A stretch of 64,000 bases of DNA from Actinomadura sp. NBRC 104425. GTDB lineage: Bacteria; Actinomycetota; Actinomycetes; Streptosporangiales; Streptosporangiaceae. Location of the stretch: positions 1-64,000 of the forward strand of contig NZ_BSTN01000015.1 of NCBI RefSeq assembly GCF_030269545.1. Direction: 5' to 3'. A program made the position numbers and the translations under genes. The notes beneath the pieces were generated by a model. That model made no database searches. It was not told where the DNA came from and saw only the letters and a program-made list of their open reading frames with translations. This document shows, in pieces, positions 39,241-47,475 of the stretch. Numbering within the stretch: the first letter of the stretch is position 1; every line of letters begins with the position of its first letter.

Positions 39241-40770
39241 GTGCGCACACCTGTCCGGTTCCCGTGGCGGCGAGCCGCCGCGGCGGCGCTGGGGGCGGCG
39301 CTGGCCGCCGCCCTCCTCCTCGGCGTCCCGCCCGCCGCCCCGGCCGCCCGGGCCGCGGCCGCCAACCCGGTGATCACGACTCCGCCCGCCGGCGACCGCG
39401 GCTTCCCGTTCCTGGCCGCGGCCGAGGACCTCGGCTCGTTCGGCTACACCGAAAGCGAGTACTTCATCGAGGGCACCGCCACGTCCTACGCCAAGTCCGG
39501 CATCTGGACGTCCGACGGGCGGTGGGCCGTCCGCACGTCCGGCCGGGCCGCCTATAAGACGCGGCTGCTCGTCCGGCGGCCCGCCGACCCGGCCAAGTTC
39601 AACGGCACCGTCGTGGTGGAGTGGCTCAACGTCAGCGGCCAGCTCGAACTCTCCCCCGACTACTGGTTCGCGCGGGACGAGCTGCTGCGCGGCGGCTACG
39701 CGTGGGTGGGCGTCTCGGCGCAGTCGGTCGGCGTCAACGGCGGCCTCGGCCAGATCCGCGGCCTCAAGGGCTGGGACCCGGCGCGGTACGGCAGCCTCGT
39801 CCACCCCGGCGACGCCTACTCCTACGACATCTTCTCCCAGGCCGGGCAGGCGCTGCGCACGCCGAACGGGCCCGACCCGCTCGGCGGGCTGCGGATCCGG
39901 ACGCTGCTCGCCGACGGCGAGTCCCAGTCGGCCGGTTTCATGACGACCTACGTCAACGCCGTGCAGCCGGTGTCCCGGGTCTACGACGGCTTCATGATCC
40001 ACAGCAACAGCGCGGTCGCCGCACCGATCAGCGGCAGCCTGGCCGACGTGCTGCGGATGCCGAGGCCGTCGCGCATCCGCACCGACCAGCCGGAGCCGGC
40101 GTTCGTCGTGCTGACCGAGACCGACATCCCGGGGGCCTCCGCCGCCCGGCAGCCGGACACCGACCGGATCGTGCGCTGGGAGCTGGCGGGAACCGCGCAC
40201 GGCGACCAGTGGGCCTACGACCTCGGCGACCCGACGCTGCGCAAGTCCGCCGGCTCGGCCGCGCCGCAGCCCGACTGCGCCCCGGGGTCGGCGCCGTTCA
40301 ACGACGGGCCCGGCCACTACTCGATGAACGCCGCGCTGCGGCATCTGGCGAGCTGGGCGCGGGGCGGTGCGCGTCCGCCGGGCGGCCCGGCGCTGAACAC
40401 CGACCTGCGCGACCCGAGCACCGGCCTGGCCGCCGGCGGCATCCGGCTGCCGGACGTCGCTGTGCCGACCCGCACGCTCACCGGCATGCGGGACACCAGC
40501 GGCAGCGGAATCTTCTGCGGCCTGTACGGCGCCCGGGACCCGTGGAACGGCGACGCCGACCCGTGGGACCGCCATGACGACGGCGACCCGTCCGACCCCT
40601 CCTTCCCGCCCACCGCCGAGCCCGTGCTCAGCAGGCTGTACCCGACGCACGACGACTACGTGGCCAAGGTCCGGGCGGCCGCACAGGCGTCGGTGGACGC
40701 CGGATACCTCCTGCCCGAGGACGCGGTGACGATCGTCACCGCCGCCCAGAACTCCGACATCGGCGGCTGA
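39241..40770 (+). CDS. Secreted alpha/beta hydrolase-domain protein
   Basis: A 509-residue protein with a clear signal peptide (residues about 1-41, ALGAALAAALLLGVPPAAPAA core). The mature part has VVVEWLNVSGQLELSPDYWF, an oxyanion region GYAWVGVSAQ, and a nucleophile elbow DGESQSAGF, with a late AGTAHGDQW and HYSMNAA that may supply the His. This matches the large secreted alpha/beta hydrolase family of unknown substrate in actinomycetes. GTG 39241 follows AGGGAGGTG. Divergent from the PLC gene. Confidence 0.8.
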   Translation: MRTPVRFPWRRAAAAALGAALAAALLLGVPPAAPAARAAAANPVITTPPAGDRGFPFLAAAEDLGSFGYTESEYFIEGTATSYAKSGIWTSDGRWAVRTSGRAAYKTRLLVRRPADPAKFNGTVVVEWLNVSGQLELSPDYWFARDELLRGGYAWVGVSAQSVGVNGGLGQIRGLKGWDPARYGSLVHPGDAYSYDIFSQAGQALRTPNGPDPLGGLRIRTLLADGESQSAGFMTTYVNAVQPVSRVYDGFMIHSNSAVAAPISGSLADVLRMPRPSRIRTDQPEPAFVVLTETDIPGASAARQPDTDRIVRWELAGTAHGDQWAYDLGDPTLRKSAGSAAPQPDCAPGSAPFNDGPGHYSMNAALRHLASWARGGARPPGGPALNTDLRDPSTGLAAGGIRLPDVAVPTRTLTGMRDTSGSGIFCGLYGARDPWNGDADPWDRHDDGDPSDPSFPPTAEPVLSRLYPTHDDYVAKVRAAAQASVDAGYLLPEDAVTIVTAAQNSDIGG

Positions 40771-40814
40771 CACCCGCCACTCCGCAGCAGCAGGAGTGAG
40801 CAACCGGGCCGGTC

Positions 40815-40851
40815 GCGGCCGGTGGTCTTGCAAGCGCCGACCACCGGCCGC
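40815..40851. terminator. Bidirectional terminator between convergent genes
   Basis: A 13-bp perfect stem, GCGGCCGGTGGTC and complement with an 11-base loop, between the hydrolase stop and the oxidoreductase stop. Confidence 0.7.
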
Positions 40852-40872
40852 GAGCGGTGGTCCCCGTCGGGC

Positions 40873-42690
40873 TCAGGGCCGGTGCGGGTCCCAGATGTCG
40901 AAGATGTTCGGCAGGCCGGCGGCGAAGCGGGCGTCGTCGTTGGCGAAGATGCCCTGGAACACCTCGGGCTGCCACAGGTCGACCAGCTTGGCGGGGGTGC
41001 CGCCGACGCCGGACGCCTCGAGGACGGCGTTGGCGGCCTTGCGTCCGGCCTCGTTGGCGCCCTCCATGGTGGCGAGGTTGATGCCGGAGCGGACGTAGTC
41101 GGACGCCAGATAGAGGTTGGGCACCTTGGTGGCGGCCTCGGGGCGGTGGTACCAGGAGCCGGGCGAGTTGATCAGCAGGGGTTCGTCGTTGGCGACCTGC
41201 GGGGTGCCGTTGCCGGTGATGGCGGGGTCGATGAAGTAGGAGTGGATGTTGGCGTCGGTCAGCCGCAGGCCGCCGAACGGGATGGCGCGGCGGAGCTGGG
41301 CGACGACCTCGTTGAAGATCTGCTCGTGGGTGCAGTCGCGGGCGGGCTTGCCGTAGAGGATGCCGGGCTTGTCCCAGGCGGAGATGTCGATGGACAGGCA
41401 GTCGTTGACCTCGCCGTTGCCGTAGGTGGTGCCGTACTTGTTGTTCCAGAACTGGGCCTGGTTGATCGAGGTGAGCGCCCAGGGCTGCCCGGCGTAGGCG
41501 ACGTGGCCCTTGGCCAGGTCGATGGGCCGCCGCAGGTAGATCATGATGCCGTTCATCCAGTCCACCGACAGGTTCCGCAGCGCCTTCAGGTCCGGGTCGA
41601 TGGCCAGGATGTCGTCGTTGAGCAGGGGGACGGCGCGTTCGAGCGGGACGGCCAGCACGTAGTGGTCGGCCTCGACGTCGGTGGTGGCGCCGGCCGCGCT
41701 GGTGACCTGGGCGCCGCTGATCCGCCCGTCGGCGACCGACAGGCGGGTGAGGGTGGCGTCGGCGACGAACTGGACGCCGAGGGAGCGCAGGTAGGCGATC
41801 CAGGGGTCGATGAGCGCCTCGTTGGTGGGGCCGTTCAGCAGCCGGTCGGGCGCCTCGTATCCGCCGAGGCCCAGGGTGCTGTACACCCACGCCTCGGCCA
41901 TGAGGCCCATGGTGCGGGCGTTGGCCTTGTCGGGCTTGGCCGCCACCAGCGTCTGGGTGAACATGTCGACCAGCATTTCCTTGTACGCCTGCGACTTGCC
42001 CTCCATGCGGACGAACTCGGCGAAGCTCATGTTCTCCCACTGCTTGAGCCGCCGCTGGGGGCCGCTCGCCACGAACGCGATCATCTTCTGCAGGAAGAAC
42101 GCGACCTCGTCGGCGGGGACGGTGGTGAAGACCCCGAAGGCGGTCTGCAGGAAGGCCAGGATCGATTCGGGGCTGAGCGTGCCGACGATGCTGCCGGCGG
42201 CGGGCAGGGTGTACCTGCGGCCGTTGTAGAACGCCGCGACCTCCTTGCCTGCCGCGAAGTTGTCGTAGGCGGTGCCTCCGCCGGGCAGCGGGATGCGCTT
42301 CATCGTGTCCGGAAGGTTCTGGTAGAAGCCGGGGAAGAAGCGGAACCCGTGCTCGGCGGGCAGGTCCCGGCGCCCGCCGGATCCGGTGCCCGGCACCGGC
42401 ATGCTGCGGCACTTGCCGCCCCAGGCCTTGCGCTCGTACACGGTCACCTGGAAGCCGCGCTCGGCCAGCTCGTGGGCGGTGGTCAGGCCGCCCATGCCGC
42501 CGCCGAACACCGCCACCCGGCGGCCCGGCGCCGCCCGCCCGGCCGCCGCCGCGGCCGCCCGGTGCGGGCCGATCGCCCCGGCCACGGTGGCCGCGCCGGC
42601 CGCCGCCAGCGTCCCGGTGACGAATCTGCGGCGGCCGATCCCGCCCGGCTCCTCGGTCGTTCCGTGCTGCGACGGTGTCCTGTCGTCCAC
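40873..42690 (-). CDS. Tat-exported FAD-dependent oxidoreductase, phytoene desaturase/amine oxidase type
   Basis: A 605-residue flavoprotein. A twin-arginine signal is present (GRRRFVTGTLAAAGAATVAGA, about 18-38). FAD binding is at VAVFGGGMGGLTTAHELAERG (about 59-79) and closes with NLYLASDYVRSGINLATMEGA near the end, as in carotenoid and squalene desaturase-like enzymes. The substrate is unknown, perhaps an isoprenoid or steroid. GTG 42690 is chosen: GAGGAG lies 6 bases upstream, and the longer GTG 42723 falls inside an operator palindrome. The same palindrome is beside the TetR gene, suggesting shared control. Confidence 0.82.
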   Translation of the reverse strand: MDDRTPSQHGTTEEPGGIGRRRFVTGTLAAAGAATVAGAIGPHRAAAAAAGRAAPGRRVAVFGGGMGGLTTAHELAERGFQVTVYERKAWGGKCRSMPVPGTGSGGRRDLPAEHGFRFFPGFYQNLPDTMKRIPLPGGGTAYDNFAAGKEVAAFYNGRRYTLPAAGSIVGTLSPESILAFLQTAFGVFTTVPADEVAFFLQKMIAFVASGPQRRLKQWENMSFAEFVRMEGKSQAYKEMLVDMFTQTLVAAKPDKANARTMGLMAEAWVYSTLGLGGYEAPDRLLNGPTNEALIDPWIAYLRSLGVQFVADATLTRLSVADGRISGAQVTSAAGATTDVEADHYVLAVPLERAVPLLNDDILAIDPDLKALRNLSVDWMNGIMIYLRRPIDLAKGHVAYAGQPWALTSINQAQFWNNKYGTTYGNGEVNDCLSIDISAWDKPGILYGKPARDCTHEQIFNEVVAQLRRAIPFGGLRLTDANIHSYFIDPAITGNGTPQVANDEPLLINSPGSWYHRPEAATKVPNLYLASDYVRSGINLATMEGANEAGRKAANAVLEASGVGGTPAKLVDLWQPEVFQGIFANDDARFAAGLPNIFDIWDPHRP

Positions 42691-42713
42691 GGCGCACTCC
42701 TCACAGGGGGTGG

Positions 42714-42735
42714 TAACCGACACTTGTGTCGGTTA
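42714..42735. promoter_or_regulatory. TetR-type operator before the FAD oxidoreductase gene
   Basis: A perfect inverted repeat TAACCGACAC-N2-GTGTCGGTTA stands 24 bases upstream of the oxidoreductase start. Its core, CCGACAC-N2-GTGTCGG, recurs at 43463-43478 beside the TetR gene. Confidence 0.8.
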
Positions 42736-42814
42736 TCGGGGTGGGACCTCACTATGAGGAAGGCCGCCGGGGGCGTCAAGCCCCGCGGCGGCCGGTTCCG
42801 ACCCGCGGCCGCGC

Positions 42815-43426
42815 TCAGCAGGGGTGGCCCAGACCGTTCCACAGCAGCCGCATCGCCCCCTCGACCAGCACCGCGCGGGGCACCTGCGGGTGCCGCTCCC
42901 ACCACTGCGCCACCCCGTCGAGACCGGCGATGATCAGCTCCACCATCGCCTCGGCGACCGGCTCGCCCGGGTCGGCCCCGACCGACCGGATGTCTCCGGC
43001 CAGCAGCGCGGTGACCGTGCGGGTGCGGGACTCGCGGATGCCCTGGCGGACGGTGCGGATCTCCGGATCGTCCTCGTCGGTGCGGTCGAACAGCAGCTTG
43101 CGGGCCAGCGGGCGGCTCTCGGCGAAGCTGAAGTAGGCGTCGATCGTGGACCGCATCCGCTCCTGCGGCGACCCCGAGCCGGTGATGCGGGAGCCGACGT
43201 ACTCCACCAGCTCGGCGTTCTGCTCCTGCATCACCGCCAGCAGCAGCACCCGCTTGGACGGGAAGTGGTCGTACAGCACGGTCCGCGCCACCCCGGCAGC
43301 GGCCGCGATCTCGCCGAGCGAGGCGGCGTGGTAGCCCTTGCCCGCGAATATCTTCAGCGCCGCCTCGGTGATCTTCGCCCGGCGGGCCGGGGCGCGCATC
43401 CGCGGCTTCGGCGCGGTTTCGCTCAT
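42815..43426 (-). CDS. TetR-family repressor
   Basis: A 203-residue regulator with an N-terminal TetR helix-turn-helix (ITEAALKIFAGKGYHAASLGEIAAAAGVARTVLYDHF region, residues about 19-55) and a helical ligand-binding domain. AGGGAG precedes ATG 43426. The gene sits between the FAD oxidoreductase and the divergent monooxygenase, and the identical operator core in front of each suggests that it represses both together with itself. The inducer is probably a hydrophobic substrate of these enzymes; this is inference. Confidence 0.88.
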   Translation of the reverse strand: MSETAPKPRMRAPARRAKITEAALKIFAGKGYHAASLGEIAAAAGVARTVLYDHFPSKRVLLLAVMQEQNAELVEYVGSRITGSGSPQERMRSTIDAYFSFAESRPLARKLLFDRTDEDDPEIRTVRQGIRESRTRTVTALLAGDIRSVGADPGEPVAEAMVELIIAGLDGVAQWWERHPQVPRAVLVEGAMRLLWNGLGHPC

Positions 43427-43462
43427 CGCCTTGACTCCCTCCTCCGGTTGGCGCCACTCTAA

Positions 43463-43478
43463 CCGACACGAGTGTCGG
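43463..43478. promoter_or_regulatory. TetR-type operator in the tetR-monooxygenase gap
   Basis: CCGACAC-GA-GTGTCGG, preceded by TAA as in the first site. It lies 36 bases from the TetR start and 53 from the monooxygenase start, a good place to block both promoters. Confidence 0.8.
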
Positions 43479-43531
43479 AAAATGGTGGGCGCCGGGACGC
43501 CACCGCTCACCCGCCCCCGAGGGAGCCGCGC

Positions 43532-45028
43532 ATGGGACGCAGGGACCTGTCGATCGCCGTCGTCGGAGCCGGGTTCAGCGGCATCGGCCTGGCCGCCGGC
43601 CTGAAACAGGCCGGCTTCACCGACCTCACCATCTTCGACAAGGCCGACGGCGTCGGAGGCGTCTGGCGCGACAACACCTATCCAGGCGCCGCCTGCGACG
43701 CCCCCTCGCACCTGTACTCCTTCTCCTTCGAGCCCAAGCCCGACTGGACGCGCCGGTTCGCCGAGCAACCCGAGATCCTCGACTACCTGCGGCACTGCGC
43801 TGCCAAGTACGGCCTGACGCCGCACCTGCGGCTGCGCACCGAGATCACCGACGCCGAGTTCGACGCGGCCCGCGGCCGGTGGCGGGTGCGCACCGGCGAC
43901 GGCGAGCTCCTGGAGTACGACCTGCTGGTCGCCGCCTGCGGACAGCTGAGCAACCCGGCCGTTCCCCCACTGCCCGGCATGGGCTCGTTCACCGGCGCGA
44001 TGTTCCACTCGGCGCGGTGGAACCACGGCCACGATTTGGCCGGCACCCGCGTCGCGGTGGTCGGCAACGGCGCCAGCGCCATCCAGTTCGTCCCCCGCAT
44101 CGCCCCCGGCGCCGAGTCTGTGACCGTCTTCCAGCGCGAGGTCCACTGGATCAGCCGCAAACCCGACCGCGTCTACCCGCGCTGGCGGCACGCCCTCAAC
44201 CGCCGCGTCCCCGCCGTGCAGAAGCTGGCGCGCCTGGGGTTCTTCCTGTGGTTCGAGCTGGTGCTCAACCCGAGCCTGGTGTCCCCGCGCGGCCGCCGCC
44301 TGCTGTCGGCGCCCGTCCGGCTGATGTGCCGCCGCGCCCTCCGCTCCGTGCGGGACCCCGGCCTGCGCGCCCGTCTCACCCCCCGTTACGAGCCCGGCTG
44401 CAAACGGATCTTGACGTCCAGCGACTACTACGAGACCCTGAACCGGCCCAACGTCCGCGTCGTCGACAGCCCCATCACCGAGGTCACCCCCGAGGGCGTC
44501 CGCACCGCCGACGGCGAGCACCACCTGGTCGACACCATCATCTGGGCCACCGGCTTCCGCTCCCAGGACTTCGTGGCCCCCATGCGCGTCATCGGCGCAG
44601 ACGGCACCGAGCTCAACGCCGTCTGGAAGGACGGCGCCCGCGCCTACCTGGGCATGGCGGTCTCAGGCTTCCCCAACTTCTTTTTGATGTACGGCCCCAA
44701 CACCAACGTGGGCTCCGGCTCCATCGTCCATATGCTGGAAAGCCAGATCGCCTACATCGTCCGGGCGGCCCGGCTGCTCGCCTCGGGCGTCATCTCCATG
44801 GACGTCCGCCAGGACGTGTTCGACCGCTTCGACGCCGCCGCCCAGCGCCGCCTGTCCACCTCCGTCTGGAACCAGGGCGGCTGCGACAGCTGGTACCTGG
44901 ACGCCGACCGCCGCAACACCAACAACTGGCCCGGCTTCATGACCGGCTACCGCCGCCGCACCCGCCGCTTGAACCCCCGCGACTACCACCTGCGCACCGA
45001 CCCCGGCGCCGAGCGGCAGGCCTCCTGA
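43532..45028 (+). CDS. Flavin-containing monooxygenase, Baeyer-Villiger type
   Basis: A 498-residue enzyme that would use NADPH and O2 to insert oxygen beside a ketone. It has the FAD motif VVGAGFSGIG (about 10-19), the Baeyer-Villiger fingerprint FTGAMFHSARW (F-x-G-x3-H-x3-W, about 153-163) and the NADPH motif VVGNGASAIQ (about 176-185), then IWATGF. AGGGAG lies 6 bases before ATG 43532; an earlier frame start overlaps the operator. Related enzymes act on steroids, cyclic ketones or lipids. Divergent from TetR. Confidence 0.9.
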   Translation: MGRRDLSIAVVGAGFSGIGLAAGLKQAGFTDLTIFDKADGVGGVWRDNTYPGAACDAPSHLYSFSFEPKPDWTRRFAEQPEILDYLRHCAAKYGLTPHLRLRTEITDAEFDAARGRWRVRTGDGELLEYDLLVAACGQLSNPAVPPLPGMGSFTGAMFHSARWNHGHDLAGTRVAVVGNGASAIQFVPRIAPGAESVTVFQREVHWISRKPDRVYPRWRHALNRRVPAVQKLARLGFFLWFELVLNPSLVSPRGRRLLSAPVRLMCRRALRSVRDPGLRARLTPRYEPGCKRILTSSDYYETLNRPNVRVVDSPITEVTPEGVRTADGEHHLVDTIIWATGFRSQDFVAPMRVIGADGTELNAVWKDGARAYLGMAVSGFPNFFLMYGPNTNVGSGSIVHMLESQIAYIVRAARLLASGVISMDVRQDVFDRFDAAAQRRLSTSVWNQGGCDSWYLDADRRNTNNWPGFMTGYRRRTRRLNPRDYHLRTDPGAERQAS

Positions 45029-45119
45029 AACCGGCCCTGCCCGCGCCCCGCCTCACCGTCCGCCAAGGAGCGGGCGCACGCGACGCGGTGGAGGCGGGGC
45101 GTACGGCCCGCCTTCGGCG

Positions 45120-46076
45120 CTACAGTGCGCCGAGGAAGTCGATCAGGGCCCGGTTGACCTCGTCGGGCCGTTCCTGCTGGGTCCAGTGGCCGCAGCCGGG
45201 CAGCCAGACGGTGTCGCGCAGGTCGGGGACGAACGTCTTCATGCCGGCGACGCTGTCGCGGGCTTTCGGGGCGGCGGCGACGAGGTCGCGGTCCCCGGCG
45301 ATGAACAGGGCCGGGGGCGTGATCGGGGCGCGGTGCCAGGCGGCGGTCAGCTCCCAGTTGCGGTCCAGGTTGCGGTACCAGTTGAGGGGTCCGGTGAAGC
45401 CCGTGTCCTCGTACTCGCGGACGTAAGCGGCGATGTCGTCCTCGGTGAGCCAGGCGGGCAGCTCGGCGGGTTCGGGACACAGGTCGAGGAAGCCGCCGCC
45501 GTCCGGGACGATCGGCGCCAGGCCCGGGCCGTCGCCGGACGCGGCGAACAGCAGCCGCCGGAACGCGGCGGTGCGGTCGCGGTCGAACTCGGCCTCGGGA
45601 ACGTCGGGCTGCTGGAAGTAGACCATGTAGAAGCCCTCGCCCAGCTGCTGGCGCATCTTGGCCACGGGGGGACGCGAGGTGCGGGGCCGGTGCGGCACGG
45701 ACATGCTGACGACGCCGCGCACCCGGTCGGGGCGCAGCTGCGCGGCGGCCCAGGCGACGGGGGCGCCCCAGTCGTGCCCGACGACGGCGGCCTGCTCCTC
45801 GCCGAGCGCGTCGATCAGCCCGACGGCGTCGCCGACCAGGTGCAGGATGGTGTACTCCTCCACACGGGACGGCCCGCCGGTGCGGGCGTAGCCGCGCTGG
45901 TCGGGGGCGACCGCGTGGTACCCGGCCTCGGCAAGGGCGACGAGCTGGTGCCGCCAGGAGTACCAGCATTCGGGGAAGCCGTGCAGCAGCAGAACCAGGG
46001 GGCCGCTGCCCGCCTCGGCGATGTGCATCCGCAGGCCGCTTGTGGACTGGACGTGGCGATGGGTGATCTCGGTCAT
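45120..46076 (-). CDS. Alpha/beta hydrolase, epoxide hydrolase-like
   Basis: A 318-residue enzyme with HGFPECWYSWRHQL (oxyanion HGFP, about 32-45), the nucleophile elbow GHDWGAPVAW (Asp about 102), a lid domain, and the late acid and His in AGDRDLV and GCGHWTQQE. An Asp nucleophile plus HGFP is typical of epoxide hydrolases and haloalkane dehalogenases; the epoxide-hydrolase pattern (SWRHQ, tyrosines in the lid) fits better. ATG 46076 is used. It lies convergent with the monooxygenase and could act on the same kind of substrate. Confidence 0.88.
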   Translation of the reverse strand: MTEITHRHVQSTSGLRMHIAEAGSGPLVLLLHGFPECWYSWRHQLVALAEAGYHAVAPDQRGYARTGGPSRVEEYTILHLVGDAVGLIDALGEEQAAVVGHDWGAPVAWAAAQLRPDRVRGVVSMSVPHRPRTSRPPVAKMRQQLGEGFYMVYFQQPDVPEAEFDRDRTAAFRRLLFAASGDGPGLAPIVPDGGGFLDLCPEPAELPAWLTEDDIAAYVREYEDTGFTGPLNWYRNLDRNWELTAAWHRAPITPPALFIAGDRDLVAAAPKARDSVAGMKTFVPDLRDTVWLPGCGHWTQQERPDEVNRALIDFLGAL

Positions 46077-46167
46077 GGAACCCCTCACGTTCGTCGGCAC
46101 AGCCGACCGTAACCGCCGCGCCCCGACGTCACATGACCGGCCCCCGGGCGGCGCGTGCCCGCCCGGG

Positions 46168-46270
46168 TCAGCCGCGCGCGGCGCGTGAGCGGAGCGATTC
46201 CAGCAGCAGGGGCAGGCCGGACTCCCAGCGTTCGTCGAACCGCTGCGCGTGCGCATGGTCCGCGCCGCAA
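46168..46270 (-). pseudogene. Possible C-terminal gene remnant
   Basis: About 33 residues of protein-like sequence (QRFDERWESGLPLLLESLRSR...) end at TGA 46168-46170. Nothing upstream in that frame looks like the rest of a gene because the PHP-protein gene begins at 46287. The tail resembles the end of an SRPBCC/AHSA1-type protein, but this is weak. It is probably a decayed copy. Confidence 0.3.
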
Positions 46271-46286
46271 GCGCCTGAAGCCGCCC

Positions 46287-47336
46287 CTAACCCCGCCGCC
46301 CGGCCGTCCAGGCGAGCAGGTCGTCGACGCTCATGGTGTTGACGACCCGCTCGGGTGCGACCCCGCAGCGGACGGCGCGCTCGCACCCGTTGGGCTGCCA
46401 GTCGAGCTGGCCGGGGGCGTGCGCGTCGGAGTCGATGGCGAACCGGCAGCCCGCCTCGACCGCCAGCCGCAGCAGCCGCTCGGGCGGGTCCAGCCGCTCC
46501 GGCCGCGAGTTGATCTCCACGGCGACGCCGTAGGCGGCGCAGGCGTCGAACACCAGGGCCGCGTCGAACTGCGACTCCGGCCGCACGCCGCCGCGCCGCC
46601 CGCCGCCCTTGACGATCCGCCCCGTGCAGTGCCCGAGGACGTCGACCCGCGGATTTTGCACGGCCGCGACCATCCGGTGGGTCATGGCGACGCGGTCCAT
46701 GCGCAGCTTGGAGTGGACGCTGGCCACCACCACGTCGAGCCGGTCGAGCAGGTCGGGGTCCTGGTCCAGCGAGCCGTCGTCCAGGATGTCCACCTCGATG
46801 CCGGTGAGAATGCGGAACGGCGCCAGCTCGGCGTTCAGCTCGGCCACCGCGTCCAGCTGCCGGCACAGCCGCTCGGCCGACAGCCCGTTGGCCACGGTCA
46901 GGCGCGGCGAGTGGTCGGTCAGCGCGATGTAGTCGTGGCCGAGGGCGCGGGCGGTCTCGGCCATCTCCCAGATCGGCGAGCCGCCGTCGGACCAGTTGCT
47001 GTGGGTGTGCAGGTCGCCCCGCAGCGCCCGCCGCAGTGCCGCGGCCGCCTCGTCCACGTCCGTTCGGGGCGACGGCCCCCGCCCCTCGGCCGTCTCCAGG
47101 CGCCGCAGGTAGTCGGGGGTCTCCCCGCGCAGCGCCTCCGCGATGACCAGCGCGGTGACCTTGCCGATGCCGGGCAGCGCGGTCAGCGTGCCGTCGCGCA
47201 CCCGCTCGGCCAGTTCCTCGCGCGGGGTGCGCTCGACCAGGTCGGCCGCCTTGCGGAAGGCCCGCACCCGATAGGTGGGCTCCTGCGCGCGTTCCAGCAG
47301 GAACGCGATCCGGCGCAGCGCCTCCACCGGTTCCAC
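46287..47336 (-). CDS. PHP-domain phosphoesterase with helix-hairpin-helix N-terminus
   Basis: A 349-residue protein. Its N-terminal 75 residues resemble the DNA polymerase beta/PolX 8-kDa region with a helix-hairpin-helix (TALPGIGKVTALVIAEAL, about 54-71). The remainder is a PHP domain with metal ligands in DLHTHSNWSDG (about 107-117), ALTDHSPR, GIEVDILDDG, VVASVHSKL, LGHCTG and AIDSDAH. PolX enzymes also carry a central nucleotidyltransferase, which is missing here, so it is a repair-type nuclease or phosphatase and not a polymerase. GTG 47336 is a tentative start. Confidence 0.82.
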   Translation of the reverse strand: MEPVEALRRIAFLLERAQEPTYRVRAFRKAADLVERTPREELAERVRDGTLTALPGIGKVTALVIAEALRGETPDYLRRLETAEGRGPSPRTDVDEAAAALRRALRGDLHTHSNWSDGGSPIWEMAETARALGHDYIALTDHSPRLTVANGLSAERLCRQLDAVAELNAELAPFRILTGIEVDILDDGSLDQDPDLLDRLDVVVASVHSKLRMDRVAMTHRMVAAVQNPRVDVLGHCTGRIVKGGGRRGGVRPESQFDAALVFDACAAYGVAVEINSRPERLDPPERLLRLAVEAGCRFAIDSDAHAPGQLDWQPNGCERAVRCGVAPERVVNTMSVDDLLAWTAGRRG

Positions 47337-47463
47337 GGTTCCGACAGTACCCACGGGGGCGGGCCGCAGTGTCCTGACGACGCGGTCGGCTCGGCCCGTA
47401 TGCACCCTCGGTATGACATGGAGGTGGCACCACGGTGTCATTCGCCGCGGGTACGGCGGCCTC

Positions 47464-47475
47464 TAGCCTGGCGGC
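47464..47475 (+). promoter_or_regulatory. Leaderless-type promoter before the histidine kinase
   Basis: TAGCCT (47464-47469) fits a TANNNT -10 element and ends 6 bases before ATG 47476. There is no ribosome-binding site, so transcription probably begins at or beside the start codon. Confidence 0.55.

Noticed and set aside
42691..42723. Longer start (GTG 42723) for the FAD oxidoreductase
   Set aside because: The codon lies inside a perfect operator palindrome and lacks a ribosome-binding site, whereas GTG 42690 has GAGGAG 6 bases upstream.
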